Source: Streptosporangium canum
GTDB taxonomy: Bacteria > Actinomycetota > Actinomycetes > Streptosporangiales > Streptosporangiaceae
Length of the DNA: 64,000 nucleotides
Assembly: GCF_900113865.1 (NCBI RefSeq)
Contig: NZ_FOQY01000040.1
Location: 1 to 64,000 of the forward strand
Reading direction: 5' to 3'
Positions within the stretch are counted from its first letter, which is position 1. Each line of letters starts with the position of its first letter. The translations under genes were made by a program, and so were the position numbers. A model generated the notes under the pieces. The model had not been told where the DNA came from. It made no database searches and saw only the letters and a program-made list of their open reading frames with translations. This document shows, one piece after another, positions 1 through 7,255 of this stretch.

Positions 1-315
1 GGACTCCAACTCCCTGATGGCGGTGCGGGTCGCGTCGCGGCCGTCGGGGGCGGCGCAGATGATGCGCTTCTCCGAGATCCGGAACCCGGGCGCGTGGGAG
101 TTCAGCCAGGCCAGGAGACCGCGGGCCTTCCACGACAGCCGTTCGTCGCGAGACCACCGGTGGGCGATCTTACTGAACCGGCTGGTAGGGGATGTCGCGC
201 GCCGGACGCTCCGTCCGCGCTCCGAAACCGGGGGACGGGCTCGACGACGGGCGCTGAACGCCTGGTCAGACGGGGTGTTTGAAATGGGTGCGGACGCACC
301 GATACCCTTGGGCAT
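1..315 (-). CDS. Winged-helix replication-initiator-like protein, C-terminus cut off by window edge
   Basis: An open frame runs from an ATG at 315 off the left edge, 105 codons with no stop. It is preceded by a strong ribosome site (AGGAGAAGG, about 4 nt from the ATG). After a basic, low-complexity leader of about 50 residues comes the segment FSKIAHRWSRDERLSWKARG, then GLLAWLNSH, then DGRDATRTAIRELE. This pattern (DERLSWKARGLLAYL, then a GRDAVRTALRELE helix) is characteristic of the helix-turn-helix domain found in actinobacterial plasmid, phage and integrative-element replication or replisome-organiser proteins. The function is inferred from that pattern alone, because most of the protein lies outside the window. 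If correct, the left edge may border an integrated element. It is transcribed away from the phosphatase at 577-1005. Confidence 0.6.
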   Translation of the reverse strand, partial: MPKGIGASAPISNTPSDQAFSARRRARPPVSERGRSVRRATSPTSRFSKIAHRWSRDERLSWKARGLLAWLNSHAPGFRISEKRIICAAPDGRDATRTAIRELES

Positions 316-576
316 GGATCCTTCTCCTGTGCTAGCAGGTTGACTGATCAAGGCCTTGGGCCGGTGTTGATCGCACCGGCTCAGGGCCGTCTTCGTTTGC
401 GCAGGTGACCGGGTTTCCGGTCATGCTCTTACGGGCTCCTGTGGTCTGTTCACAACCGCTTTCGCGCTGTGAGGCACTTTCTACACCCGGAAGGGGTGCT
501 CAGGTGTCCTGATCGCGGAATGTACGGGTGCTCCTGGGCACGGGAGCGTCCCGAGGGCGTGACCGATGAGCGGGGC
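316..576. other. Intergenic region with two perfect hairpins
   Basis: No gene is visible here. It holds the 5' region of the edge gene. Two small perfect inverted repeats are present: GCCGGTG/CACCGGC at 360-380 (7-nt loop) and GACCGG/CCGGTC at 407-422 (4-nt loop). Neither has a T-run on either strand, so they look more like operators or leader hairpins than terminators. Confidence 0.4.
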
Positions 577-1005
577 CTACCGGAAGCGGGAGACGAAGCG
601 GCGCTGCCAGGGAGTCTCGACGGCGCGCGGGGCGTAGTGCGCGCGGACGTAGGCGACCGCCTCGCGGTTGGGCACCCCGTCGAGCACGGCGAGGCAGGCC
701 AGGGCCGTACCGGTGCGCCCCTGACCGCCGGCACAGGCGACCTCGACGCGTTCGGTCTCGGCGCGTGCCCATGCCTCGCGCAGCGCGTCGCCGGTCGCCG
801 TGCGGTCGGACGGCAGCCAGAAGTCGGGCCAGCGGAGCCAGCGGTTCTCCCAGGCGACGGGCGGGGGCTGGTGGCCCAGCAGGTAGAGGGCGAAGGCGGG
901 CTCCGGGCCCTGCGGGAGCGGCCGGCTCAGTCCCCGGCCGCGGACGAGCCGGCCCGAGGGCAGTCGCAGCACACCCGCCGTCGTGGGCTCCCATGTAGTG
1001 ATCAT
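577..1005 (-). CDS. Cysteine-based protein tyrosine/dual-specificity phosphatase-like protein
   Basis: A 142-residue protein if it starts at the internal ATG at 1005 (MITTWEP). The longer frame from 1089 adds an unlikely basic stretch. The PTP signature is clear: CAGGQGRTG at residues 91-99 gives the C-x5-R phosphate loop, with Cys91 as the expected nucleophile and Arg97. An upstream WPD triplet near residue 61 matches the general-acid WPD loop. The size suits the small actinobacterial protein-phosphatase family with a minimal PTP fold. The substrate is unknown. No good ribosome site precedes the start. It stands alone on the minus strand, about 220 nt downstream of the TetR gene, with a tandem repeat in between. 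Confidence in the family is good; the physiological role cannot be told. Confidence 0.75.
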   Translation of the reverse strand: MITTWEPTTAGVLRLPSGRLVRGRGLSRPLPQGPEPAFALYLLGHQPPPVAWENRWLRWPDFWLPSDRTATGDALREAWARAETERVEVACAGGQGRTGTALACLAVLDGVPNREAVAYVRAHYAPRAVETPWQRRFVSRFR

Positions 1006-1115
1006 GGTGTGATCGTAACCGCCCCGCCCGGCCGGCGGGCAGGCGGTTTTCCGCTGCCGGACGGCCCCGGCCGACGCCCTTCCCGCCACGGATGCGGGCG
1101 GGCGGGCGTCCGCCG

Positions 1116-1220
1116 TCCTACGGCACTGCGGGCTATGGCGTTCCTTCCTGCGGCGTTCCGTCCTACGGTGCTCCGGGCTACGTCGTTTCGTCTTACGGCG
1201 CTCCGGGCTACGGTGCCGCG
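1116..1220. repeat. 30-bp tandem repeat immediately 3' of the TetR gene
   Basis: Units at 1116-1145, 1161-1190 and 1191-1220 (30 bp each), with a 15-bp half unit at 1146-1160. The core is TCYTACGGNGCTCCGGGCTA. The array ends 5 nt from the stop codon of the TetR gene at 1225. A plus-strand reading gives SYG/GYG-type repeats, but there is no ribosome site, so I treat it as non-coding. Confidence 0.75.
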
Positions 1221-1224
1221 GGCT

Positions 1225-1854
1225 TCACCGGGGATCCGGGAGCAGGCCGTGAGCCAGATGATCCACAGCCCATGTCTCCCAGCGAGCCATGCTCCACGAG
1301 CATTCGCGGGTCAGTACGAGGAAGAGGTCCGGTGACAGCAGCGCGACGGTGACGTCGGCGGCCCGGCGCCGGGTCAGGCCCGGCCTCAGGGCGCGCAGGC
1401 CGGCGAGGACGGTGACGAACGTGCCATGGGCGGTGCGTCGTTGCTCACTGTTCTGCGCCCACTGGGCGGCCATGTCGGGATCGCCGGCCGCCGCGTCGCG
1501 CACCACCGCGAGGATGGGGGCGACCCGGTCGAGGATGACGCCGGACTCGTGGACCCACCGCCGGATGACCACCGCCGGGTCCCGCGCCGTCCTCAGCGCC
1601 GTGAACCAGGGCCGGTCGAGAAGCGGGACGGGCTCGTCGTCGCCCACCGAGGCGACGTCGACGACGTGTTTGAGGAGTTGGCTCTTGTTCCCGTAGTGGA
1701 AGTAGACGGTCGGGGCCGACACGCCGGCGGCGTCCGCGACCTCCTGGAAGGTCGTCCCGGTGTAGCCGCGGGTGGCGAACAGTCCGTGCGCGGCCTCGAC
1801 GATGCGGCGCCTGGTCTGCGCGGACCTCCGGCTGAGACCATTGACCTCTGACAC
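1225..1854 (-). CDS. TetR/AcrR family transcriptional regulator
   Basis: About 209 residues. The N-terminal helix-turn-helix is typical of TetR: TRRRIVEAAHGLFATRGYTG, then TTFQEVADAAGVSAPTVYFHYGNKSQLL at roughly residues 12-60. The C-terminal ligand domain is diverged, as is normal for the family. Starts compete: TTG at 1857 or GTG at 1854. No Shine-Dalgarno sequence is visible, and a TATAAT-like -10 lies at 1858-1863, so the mRNA is probably leaderless or nearly so. The gene is divergent from the VOC-family gene at 1938, and a 32-bp palindrome fills the promoter between them. The simplest model is autorepression plus control of the VOC gene. The effector is unknown. Confidence 0.9.
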   Translation of the reverse strand: MSEVNGLSRRSAQTRRRIVEAAHGLFATRGYTGTTFQEVADAAGVSAPTVYFHYGNKSQLLKHVVDVASVGDDEPVPLLDRPWFTALRTARDPAVVIRRWVHESGVILDRVAPILAVVRDAAAGDPDMAAQWAQNSEQRRTAHGTFVTVLAGLRALRPGLTRRRAADVTVALLSPDLFLVLTRECSWSMARWETWAVDHLAHGLLPDPR

Positions 1855-1857
1855 CAA

Positions 1858-1889
1858 ATTATAGTAACACTCTAAAATGTGACTCTAAT
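1858..1889. promoter_or_regulatory. 32-bp palindromic operator between tetR-type gene and VOC gene
   Basis: ATTATAGTAACA (1858-1869) and TGTGACTCTAAT (1878-1889) are inverted repeats, 10 of 12 matching, with an 8-bp spacer. A short AT-rich tract here stands out from the surrounding GC-rich DNA. The palindrome overlaps a minus-strand TATAAT (1858-1863) next to the regulator's start codon. It also contains the direct repeat ACTCTAA (1869-1875 and 1882-1888). Binding by the adjacent TetR protein is an inference from position and symmetry. Confidence 0.6.
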
Positions 1890-1937
1890 CTCTTCGGCTC
1901 CGTGCAGGCGGCCGGCACCGGCCGGGAGAGGTGATCG

Positions 1938-2330
1938 ATGACGGCGTTGAGCGGATTCCATCACGTCAAGCTGCCCGTCTCCGACGTGCGCAGAAGCATC
2001 GAGTGGTACCGGCGCGTGCTCGGCTTCGACGTGGCGATCGAGTTCGTCGAGGCGGGCGTGCTGCGCGGCGTGGCGCTGCGCGACCAGGCGGACACCCTCA
2101 TGCTGGCGCTGCGCGAGGAATCTCGGCTGGCCGGGCAGATGTGCGGATTCAACCCCGTCGCGCTCGGCGTGCCGACATACGACGCGCTACGGGAGTGGTC
2201 GGACCACCTGGACGCCACCGGCACGCCTCATTCCGGGATCACCGAGGGCAGCGTCGGATGGCTGATCGGTGGCATAGCCGACCCCGACGGCATCGAGATC
2301 CGCCTCTACACCCTGCAGCAGCGCACCTGA
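1938..2330 (+). CDS. VOC family (glyoxalase/bleomycin resistance/dioxygenase) protein
   Basis: A 130-residue single-domain VOC protein. The N-terminal FHHVKLPVSDVRRSIEWYRR and C-terminal GGIADPDGIEIRLY are the usual first and last beta-strand motifs of one beta-alpha-beta-beta-beta module pair. His8/9 and the Glu of GIEIRLY are in the positions that usually bind metal. Such proteins range from glyoxalases and ring-cleavage dioxygenases to antibiotic-binding resistance proteins, and the sequence does not separate these. The ATG at 1938 follows GGGAGAGGTGATCG, a good ribosome site. It is divergent from, and probably controlled by, the TetR protein at 1225-1854, which favours a detoxification or resistance role (inference). 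Confidence 0.85.
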   Translation: MTALSGFHHVKLPVSDVRRSIEWYRRVLGFDVAIEFVEAGVLRGVALRDQADTLMLALREESRLAGQMCGFNPVALGVPTYDALREWSDHLDATGTPHSGITEGSVGWLIGGIADPDGIEIRLYTLQQRT

Positions 2331-2378
2331 GCTCTACCGGCCCGCCTTCCCGCCCTCGACCCCCCCGGGAGTATCGGC

Positions 2379-2948
2379 ATGACCGTCGTCCACCGTTCAT
2401 CGTCGCCCCACCGCCCCTCCGCGCGGAGGGCTTTCCTGCCGGCCCTCACCCGCGTCCTCGCCGGACTCGCCCTCGCCGCAGGCTCCGTCGTGGTCATCCC
2501 GGCCGCCGCCCAGGCGGTCACCGGGGCGCCGGCCTCCGCGACCGCCCAGGGGCCGGCGGCCTCCTGGAAGTCGTGGGGGCCGCACAGCGCTCCGGGGAAG
2601 AAGGCCACGGCCGAGGGCCGGCTCAGGGCGATCGGCATCAACCCCGATCTCTTCCAGCCGGTCGGCACCGTCCAGGTGAGAGGCAAGGTGACCGACCGCA
2701 CCCCCGACGACTCCGGCTGCGCGTGGGCGGTCTTCCGGATCACCTACCGGACCGGCGACGGGAACCTGCCCTTCACCCACAAGTACTTCCGCGACTGTAC
2801 GGCCTCGGCCCCCACGTCCTTCAGCTTCTCCCACCGGAACGTCTACCAGGTCGAGCTGAAGGTGTGCAGCCACGGCAAGGCCAGGAAACCGACCCTGAAC
2901 TGCCTGTACGCCGGCACCTGGAAGCTCCTCTACCTGGCCTATCCCTGA
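2379..2948 (+). CDS. Secreted hypothetical protein
   Basis: A 189-residue protein with a Sec-type signal peptide: a basic N-terminus (RSSSPHRPSARR), a hydrophobic core VLAGLALAAGSVVVIPAAA, and probable cleavage after AQA or AAA near residue 46. The mature part holds several cysteines (SGCAWAVF, FRDCTAS, LKVCSHG, TLNCLYAG), which suggests two disulfides in an extracellular beta-rich domain. I do not recognise a named family. It starts 48 nt after the VOC gene, close enough for co-transcription, but the two have no obvious functional link. Confidence 0.7.
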   Translation: MTVVHRSSSPHRPSARRAFLPALTRVLAGLALAAGSVVVIPAAAQAVTGAPASATAQGPAASWKSWGPHSAPGKKATAEGRLRAIGINPDLFQPVGTVQVRGKVTDRTPDDSGCAWAVFRITYRTGDGNLPFTHKYFRDCTASAPTSFSFSHRNVYQVELKVCSHGKARKPTLNCLYAGTWKLLYLAYP

Positions 2949-3056
2949 CCTCCGGCGGGGCCGTACCCGGGCAGGGGGAGGAACCGCGCTCCTCTTGCCG
3001 CGAAGATTGCCGCGAAGAGCGCACCGTGCCCGTGGCGGGGGCGTACGGCGGGCCTG

Positions 3057-3356
3057 TCAGTTGTTGATGCCGGAGCCGCCACCGCTGCTGCCGGGGCCGT
3101 GGTCGTCGTCGAGGTCGCCGATGATGTCCTTGCCGACACCGCCGCCCTTGCCGTGCCCGCCTCCGCTGTGCCGGGCACGGCACTTGGCCGGGTTCTTGTG
3201 CTTCGAGCAGGGCTTCTGAACGGTAGTGAGATGGGATGCGGAGGTGCTTCTGGCCGTGCTTTCGGCACCGGCGGACTGGGCCGGCATCGTCACCGGAGCG
3301 ATGAGGGCGGAGGCGACCATCGTTCCGGCCGCGAGAGCGTTCCTGATTTCGATCAT
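3057..3356 (-). CDS. Small secreted Gly/His/Lys-rich protein
   Basis: 99 residues. A signal peptide (MIEIRNALAAGTMVASALIA, cleavage near AQSAGA) is followed by a short mature chain with HLTTVQKPCSKHKNPAKCRA, which contains two cysteines. The tail is glycine-rich (GGGHGKGGG) and ends in Asp and Ser/Gly runs. No known domain is seen. The two cysteines and charged tail could mean a cell-wall-associated or peptide-like product, but that is speculation. The ATG at 3356 has a GGAG about 9 nt upstream. It is convergent with the secreted protein gene at 2379-2948. Confidence 0.6.
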   Translation of the reverse strand: MIEIRNALAAGTMVASALIAPVTMPAQSAGAESTARSTSASHLTTVQKPCSKHKNPAKCRARHSGGGHGKGGGVGKDIIGDLDDDHGPGSSGGGSGINN

Positions 3357-3890
3357 GACAGATCACTCCACGTCGAATCGGTTGCGCCCTGGGCGATGCC
3401 CGGGCTGGCAGGACGCCGTGCCGGTATCGCGGACGACGCCGACACGGCGTAGAACAGGGACTCCAGGTGAGGCGGAGCTGGAACTCCACGTTAGGCGGAG
3501 GGAACTTCGACGGTCATCCAGAGAAGCCCAAAGCCTTCGGCCGATCGGATTACCCTCAGATAGCGGACAGGCGCCGAAAGGAAGCTTTCGGTCACAGTCG
3601 GTTACTGACCGTCGCCGGAGGCCCATGCTCCCATGAGGGGACCTCGGGGCCGGATGGCAATGGCCCGGTAGGTCATCCCGGTGCCGGCGGCCTGGGCGCG
3701 GTTAAGGATCTCGCCAACCTGCCGGCTGCCCGAGGTCCCCGGCACGCCTCGCCACGTCCCGCCGGGCCGCCCTGAGCCTCGGCGCGGCAGCCGTCCGGCC
3801 GCCACGCTCCCCGGCCCGCCGTACATCTCCCGCTCCCGCTCCTGGTGCCGGCGCCGCTCCCGCTGCCGGGCTCGGGCTTTCGGGCTCCTC
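3357..3890. other. Intergenic region without a convincing gene
   Basis: About 530 bp. It holds the upstream region of the small secreted gene and the downstream region of the PASTA lipoprotein gene. A minus-strand stretch at about 3660-3745 reads VGEILNRAQAAGTGMTYRAI and looks protein-like, but it has no start signal or extended domain. It may be a relic. GC-rich direct repeats are present near 3830-3880. No terminator is obvious. Confidence 0.35.
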
Positions 3891-4280
3891 CTACTCGCCG
3901 TACTTCTTGGCGTACAGGGTGACCCGTGTGTCGGTCGCGACCTTCTGACCGGCCGCCGGATCCTGCTCGGTGATCACCCAGTTGCGGTCGAAGATCTGGA
4001 GCCGGCCCTGACCTGTGGAGTCCTGGTCGTCCAGGACGTAGAAGCCCGCGGCCTGCATCGTGTCCTGTCCCAGCTGCAGGTTCATGCCGACCACGTCGGG
4101 GAGCGACTTCCTCTCCGCGGCCGGTTCGCCGGACTTGGCGGGCCCGTCCCCGGCGTCCCCGGTGAGGGGGGCGGGCTGGGGCGTGGTGACGGTCACGGCG
4201 GGGACGGCGGCACCCGCGCCGCCGCATCCGGTGAGTACGGCGCCGAGCGTGACGGCGGAGAGGAGGCGGCTGAACTGCAT
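3891..4280 (-). CDS. PASTA-domain lipoprotein
   Basis: 129 residues from the ATG at 4280, which has GGGAG 8 nt upstream; a TTG one codon earlier is less likely. The signal peptide ends in the lipobox LTGC near residue 19, so the protein should be lipid-anchored on the outer face of the membrane. After a low-complexity Pro/Thr linker, one PASTA domain spans roughly residues 60-127: LPDVVGMNLQLGQDTMQAAG at its start, then ITEQDPAAGQKVATDTRVTL, the standard end of the fold. PASTA domains bind peptidoglycan fragments in Ser/Thr kinases and penicillin-binding proteins. A free PASTA lipoprotein may sense or bind cell wall (inference). Confidence 0.85.
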   Translation of the reverse strand: MQFSRLLSAVTLGAVLTGCGGAGAAVPAVTVTTPQPAPLTGDAGDGPAKSGEPAAERKSLPDVVGMNLQLGQDTMQAAGFYVLDDQDSTGQGRLQIFDRNWVITEQDPAAGQKVATDTRVTLYAKKYGE

Positions 4281-4448
4281 CAAGGGGCTCCCGAGGGTGA
4301 GGGAAGGGACGGGTCTGAGACGCGCCCTGATCGCTGTCGGTCAATCCTCCGTCACTCTTCGCTGATTTCCGGTGTCCCGCGCCGGAGGGCCCGGAGGAAA
4401 CCTGTGTGAAGGCGGTCCGGCCGGTGTCCTCCCGGGGGAGGCCGGCTC

Positions 4449-5198
4449 TCAGGCGCCGGTCACGGCGTCGCGTTCGGCGGCGAGCCGGAGGGTCTCCTCC
4501 GACAGCGGCGCGAGCAGGAGTGCGGCGACGAGGTCGGTGAGGTGGCCGACGAACAGCCGGTCGTCGGCGTGCGGCCCCGACCGGGCCCGCCGGCCGAGCT
4601 CGACCATGGTGAACCGGATGGCCACCAGGCGCCGGTGCAGCCGGACCGCGTCCTGCTGGAGCACCGGCGCGGCCAGCCGCCGCCAGCGGTGGATGCTCCC
4701 GGCGGGGTCGTCCTGCTCGGCCGTGGCCAGTGATGCCGCGGGGTGGTTGATGAGCTCGGCCGTGATGCGCAGGTAGGCCGGGCCGCCGTCGGGGTCGGCC
4801 AGCTTGGCGGCCGGCGGGTGGACGAGGGCGGCGGCCAGCGAGAGCGCCGGCGGGTGGACGAGGGCGGCGGCCGGCGAGAGCGCCTGAGGATGGTCGGGCG
4901 CGTCGGGTCGGGGTGTCCGGGGATGGCCGGGCGTGCCGGGCCGCGGTGCTTCGGGGTGGCCGAGCTCGTAGGCGTCGAGCATGGCGTGCCGTCGCTCGTC
5001 GACGTCCCTGGCGTGCTTGTCGAGCACGGCGCGCAGCAGCCCGGCCCGGTCGCCGAAGTGGTATTGCAGCGCGGTCGCGTTGCGCGCCCCGGCGGCCCGG
5101 ACGATCTCGTTCAGGCTGACGGCCCCGATGCCCCGGGTGGAGAACAGCTCCTCGGCCGCGGCGATCAACCGCTCGCGGGTCCCCGTCAGACGTGTCAT
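4449..5198 (-). CDS. TetR family regulator with an internal 12-residue duplication
   Basis: 249 residues from the ATG at 5198 (GGGAGG, 4 nt upstream). The N-terminal helix-turn-helix is clear: TRERLIAAAEELFSTRGIGA, then VSLNEIVRAAGARNATALQYHFGDRAGLL. The middle carries a Pro/His-rich insert (about residues 80-135) with a tandem repeat ALSPAAALVHPP/ALSLAAALVHPP, produced by a 36-bp DNA duplication. The C-terminal part (YLRITAELINHPAAS onward) resembles a TetR ligand and dimerisation domain. The protein is longer than the typical 190-220 residues because of the insert. It is divergent from the acyl-CoA dehydrogenase at 5289, so it likely represses that gene and senses an acyl-CoA or related ligand. 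Confidence 0.85.
   Translation of the reverse strand: MTRLTGTRERLIAAAEELFSTRGIGAVSLNEIVRAAGARNATALQYHFGDRAGLLRAVLDKHARDVDERRHAMLDAYELGHPEAPRPGTPGHPRTPRPDAPDHPQALSPAAALVHPPALSLAAALVHPPAAKLADPDGGPAYLRITAELINHPAASLATAEQDDPAGSIHRWRRLAAPVLQQDAVRLHRRLVAIRFTMVELGRRARSGPHADDRLFVGHLTDLVAALLLAPLSEETLRLAAERDAVTGA
4811..4882. repeat. 36-bp in-frame tandem duplication inside a TetR gene
   Basis: Copies at 4811-4846 and 4847-4882 differ at one base. Being 12 codons long, the repeat keeps the reading frame and lengthens the linker between the DNA-binding and ligand domains. The near-identity suggests a recent event. Confidence 0.85.
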
Positions 5199-5209
5199 CA
5201 CGCCTCCCG

Positions 5210-5288
5210 GCCGTTGACTGTTAATGCGGTCACATTATAAGTTCGCGCCGAACCGAACGTTATTCGGATAGGGCATCAGGGAGGCGCC
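5210..5288. promoter_or_regulatory. Divergent promoter/operator for TetR gene and acyl-CoA dehydrogenase
   Basis: An AT-rich patch lies between divergent genes. ATAAGTTCG (5237-5245) and CGAACGTTAT (5254-5263) form an inverted repeat with a one-base insertion and an 8-bp spacer. A minus-strand TATAAT (5234-5239) could be the -10 of the regulator. The palindrome is the likely TetR site (inference). Confidence 0.5.
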
Positions 5289-6572
5289 ATGTGGGACTTC
5301 TTCACAGAGCCGGAGTTCCAGAGGAAGCTCGACTGGATGGACGCCTTCATCCGTGACGAGGTCGAGCCGCTCGACCTCGTCTTCGGCGGTCACGCCCACC
5401 GGGACATGGACGACAGGCTGCGCGGGATCGTCGAGCCGCTCAAGCGGCAGGTCAAGGACCAGGGCCTGTGGGCCTGCCATCTGGGCCCCGAGCTGGGCGG
5501 TCAGGGATACGGGCAGCTCAAGCTGGCCCTGATGAACGAGCTCATCGGCCGGTCCGGCTGGGCGCCGGTCATCTTCGGCTGCCAGGCCCCCGACACCGGC
5601 AACGCGGAGATCATCGCGATGTACGGCACCGCCGAGCAGAAGGAGCGCTACCTCCAGCCGCTGCTGGACGGCGAGTGCTTCTCCGCCTACTCCATGACGG
5701 AGCCGCACGCGGGCGCCGACCCGCGCCTGTTCCGCTGCCGCGCGGTACGGGACGCCTCCGGGGACTGGGTGATCAGCGGGGAGAAGTACTTCACCTCCAA
5801 CGCCTCGTCGGCGAGTTTCCTGATCGTGATGGCGGTGACCGACCCCGAGGCCCACCCCTACAAGCGGATGTCGATGTTCCTCGTGCCGACGGCCACGCCC
5901 GGCGTCGAGATCCTGCGGAACATCGGCACGATAGGCGAGCGGCCCGGCCACGGCGCGCACGCCCACATCCGCTACGACGACGTCCGCGTCCCGCCGGAGG
6001 CGCTGCTCGGCGAGGAGGGCGGCGCCTTCGCCGTCTCCCAGGCCCGTCTGGGCGGCGGGCGCATCCACCACTCGATGCGCACGGTGGCGGCGGTGAAGAA
6101 GGCCTTCGACATGATGTGCGAGCGGGTGCTCTCCAGGCAGACGCACGACGGGTTGCTGGCCGAAAAGCAGATGGTGCAGGCCGCCATCGCCGACTCCTAC
6201 ATCCAGATCCAGCAGTTCCGGCTGATGATCCTGCACACCGCGTGGCTGATCGACCAGTCCTCGACCAGGGAGGCCCGCACGCAGATCGCGGCCTGCAAGG
6301 TCGCCGCCGCCAGGGTCTTCCACGATGTCGTCTACCGCGCGATGCACATCCACGGCGCGCTCGGCGTCTCCAACGAGACGCCGCTCGCCAGGCTCTGGCA
6401 GAGCGCGCCGCTGATGGGCATCATGGACGGCCCCACCGAGGTGCACCTGGCCTCCATCTCCCGGCGGGTGCTGCGCGACTACTCCCCGGCCGAGGGGCCG
6501 TGGCCGACCGAGTTCCTGCCCGACAGGACCGCCGCCGCGCGGGCCAAGTACGGGCTCTCCGGGAGTGGGTGA
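5289..6572 (+). CDS. Acyl-CoA dehydrogenase family protein
   Basis: 427 residues. It is an FAD flavoprotein of the acyl-CoA dehydrogenase fold, expected to oxidise a short- or branched-chain acyl-CoA to the 2-enoyl-CoA. Visible motifs are the all-alpha N-terminal domain (residues 1-130), the signature YSMTEPHAGADPRLFRC around residues 137-153 that contacts FAD and substrate, the beta-domain GDWVISGEKYFTSNA, and the C-terminal helical domain with DVVYRAMHIHGALGVSNETPL. That last pattern resembles eukaryotic ACAD10/11-type and FadE-like members. The start has a good GGGAGGCGCC ribosome site. The divergent TetR gene probably controls it. A 61-bp duplication begins in its last codons. The substrate cannot be assigned. 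Confidence 0.9.
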   Translation: MWDFFTEPEFQRKLDWMDAFIRDEVEPLDLVFGGHAHRDMDDRLRGIVEPLKRQVKDQGLWACHLGPELGGQGYGQLKLALMNELIGRSGWAPVIFGCQAPDTGNAEIIAMYGTAEQKERYLQPLLDGECFSAYSMTEPHAGADPRLFRCRAVRDASGDWVISGEKYFTSNASSASFLIVMAVTDPEAHPYKRMSMFLVPTATPGVEILRNIGTIGERPGHGAHAHIRYDDVRVPPEALLGEEGGAFAVSQARLGGGRIHHSMRTVAAVKKAFDMMCERVLSRQTHDGLLAEKQMVQAAIADSYIQIQQFRLMILHTAWLIDQSSTREARTQIAACKVAAARVFHDVVYRAMHIHGALGVSNETPLARLWQSAPLMGIMDGPTEVHLASISRRVLRDYSPAEGPWPTEFLPDRTAAARAKYGLSGSG

Positions 6573-6668
6573 GGGGTGCCGGTCGCCGTCCAGGGTGCAC
6601 CCGCCCTCGTACGGGCTCTCCGGGAGCGGGCGACGAGGCTGGTCGCCGCCCAATTGTGCCCGCCCGGC
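6548..6668. repeat. 61-bp tandem duplication of the acyl-CoA dehydrogenase 3' end
   Basis: GTACGGGCTCTCCGGGAG occurs at 6548 and again at 6609. Similarity continues, less exactly, through GGTCGCCG and the GTGCMCCCGCC region. The first copy contains the stop codon TGA (6570-6572); in the second copy the same place reads CGA. Confidence 0.75.
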
Positions 6669-6705
6669 CCCGGTGCCACGGAGCCGGTGTCACCACGGGC
6701 ACAAT
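6653..6705. other. 10-bp perfect inverted repeat upstream of OsmC gene
   Basis: ATTGTGCCCG (6653-6662) and CGGGCACAAT (6696-6705) flank 33 bp of GC-rich sequence, 39 nt before the OsmC start. No T-run follows. It may be an operator for an oxidative-stress regulator or a weak terminator for the upstream gene. This is position-based inference only. Confidence 0.4.
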
Positions 6706-6744
6706 CACCATGGGCACAGCCGCTTCGGACGGAAGGAGAAGGCG

Positions 6745-7221
6745 ATGGCGAGGGTTCACCACTACGAGGTGGACGTGACGTGGACCGGGAACAGCGGCAC
6801 CGGCACGAGCGCCTACCGCGCCTACGAGCGGGCGCACGAGATCGGCGCCGACGGCAAGACGCCGATCGCCGGTTCCTCCGACCCGTCGTTCCGAGGTGAC
6901 CAGGACCGGTGGAATCCCGAGGAGCTCCTGGTCGCCTCGCTGTCGCAGTGCCACATGCTCTGGTATCTCGGCCTGTGCGCCGGAGCCGGAGTCGTGGTCA
7001 CCGCCTACACCGACCGCCCGCGCGGCACCATGCTGGAGGAGGCCGGGGGCGGCGGCCGTTTCGAGGAGGTCGTGCTGCGGCCCCGGGTGACCGTCGCCGC
7101 TCCGGAACAGGTCGAACGCGCCACGGCACTGCACGGGCGCGCCCACGAGATGTGCTTCATCGCCAACTCCGTCAACTTCCCGGTCCGCCACGAGCCCGTT
7201 GTGATCTGCAGCCCGGACTAG
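6745..7221 (+). CDS. OsmC family peroxiredoxin-like protein
   Basis: 158 residues, starting at the ATG at 6745 after a strong GGAAGGAGAAGGCG site; a longer frame from 6565 is not supported. The N-terminal beta-strands (HHYEVDVTWTGN) lead to the OsmC core NPEELLVASLSQCHMLWYLG, with the first reactive cysteine in SQCHM. A second cysteine lies in HEMCFIANSVNFPV near the C-terminus. The two-cysteine pair is the organic hydroperoxide resistance chemistry of the OsmC/Ohr/YhfA superfamily; this sequence is closer to the YhfA/SACOL1771 branch (inference). It acts in the cytoplasm. Its stop codon overlaps the first base of the IS end at 7221, so the island boundary sits directly at its 3' end. Confidence 0.9.
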   Translation: MARVHHYEVDVTWTGNSGTGTSAYRAYERAHEIGADGKTPIAGSSDPSFRGDQDRWNPEELLVASLSQCHMLWYLGLCAGAGVVVTAYTDRPRGTMLEEAGGGGRFEEVVLRPRVTVAAPEQVERATALHGRAHEMCFIANSVNFPVRHEPVVICSPD

Positions 7222-7255
7222 GGCCTGTGTGATGTTGTGATCAACAGGTCGTCTG
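7221..7255 (-). repeat. Left copy of 35-bp IS-end sequence
   Basis: It begins GGGCCTGTGTGATGTTGTGA and is the exact reverse complement of 16892-16926. The likeness extends weakly (7 of 8 bases) into the end of the OsmC gene at 7213-7220, which may be chance. Confidence 0.85.

Noticed and set aside
1092-1352. Plus-strand frame with SYG/GYG repeats near the TetR stop
   Set aside because: The repetitive peptide comes from a 30-bp DNA tandem repeat. No ribosome site, and it overlaps the TetR gene on the other strand.
3602-3826. Minus-strand 74-codon frame with VGEILNRAQAAGTGMTYRAI
   Set aside because: The segment looks protein-like, but the frame has a poor start and no family I can name. Kept only as a possible relic in the intergenic note.
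6565-6744. Longer N-terminus for the OsmC protein
   Set aside because: The added residues are low-complexity and come from the tandem duplication. The ATG at 6745 has a strong ribosome site and matches the family start.
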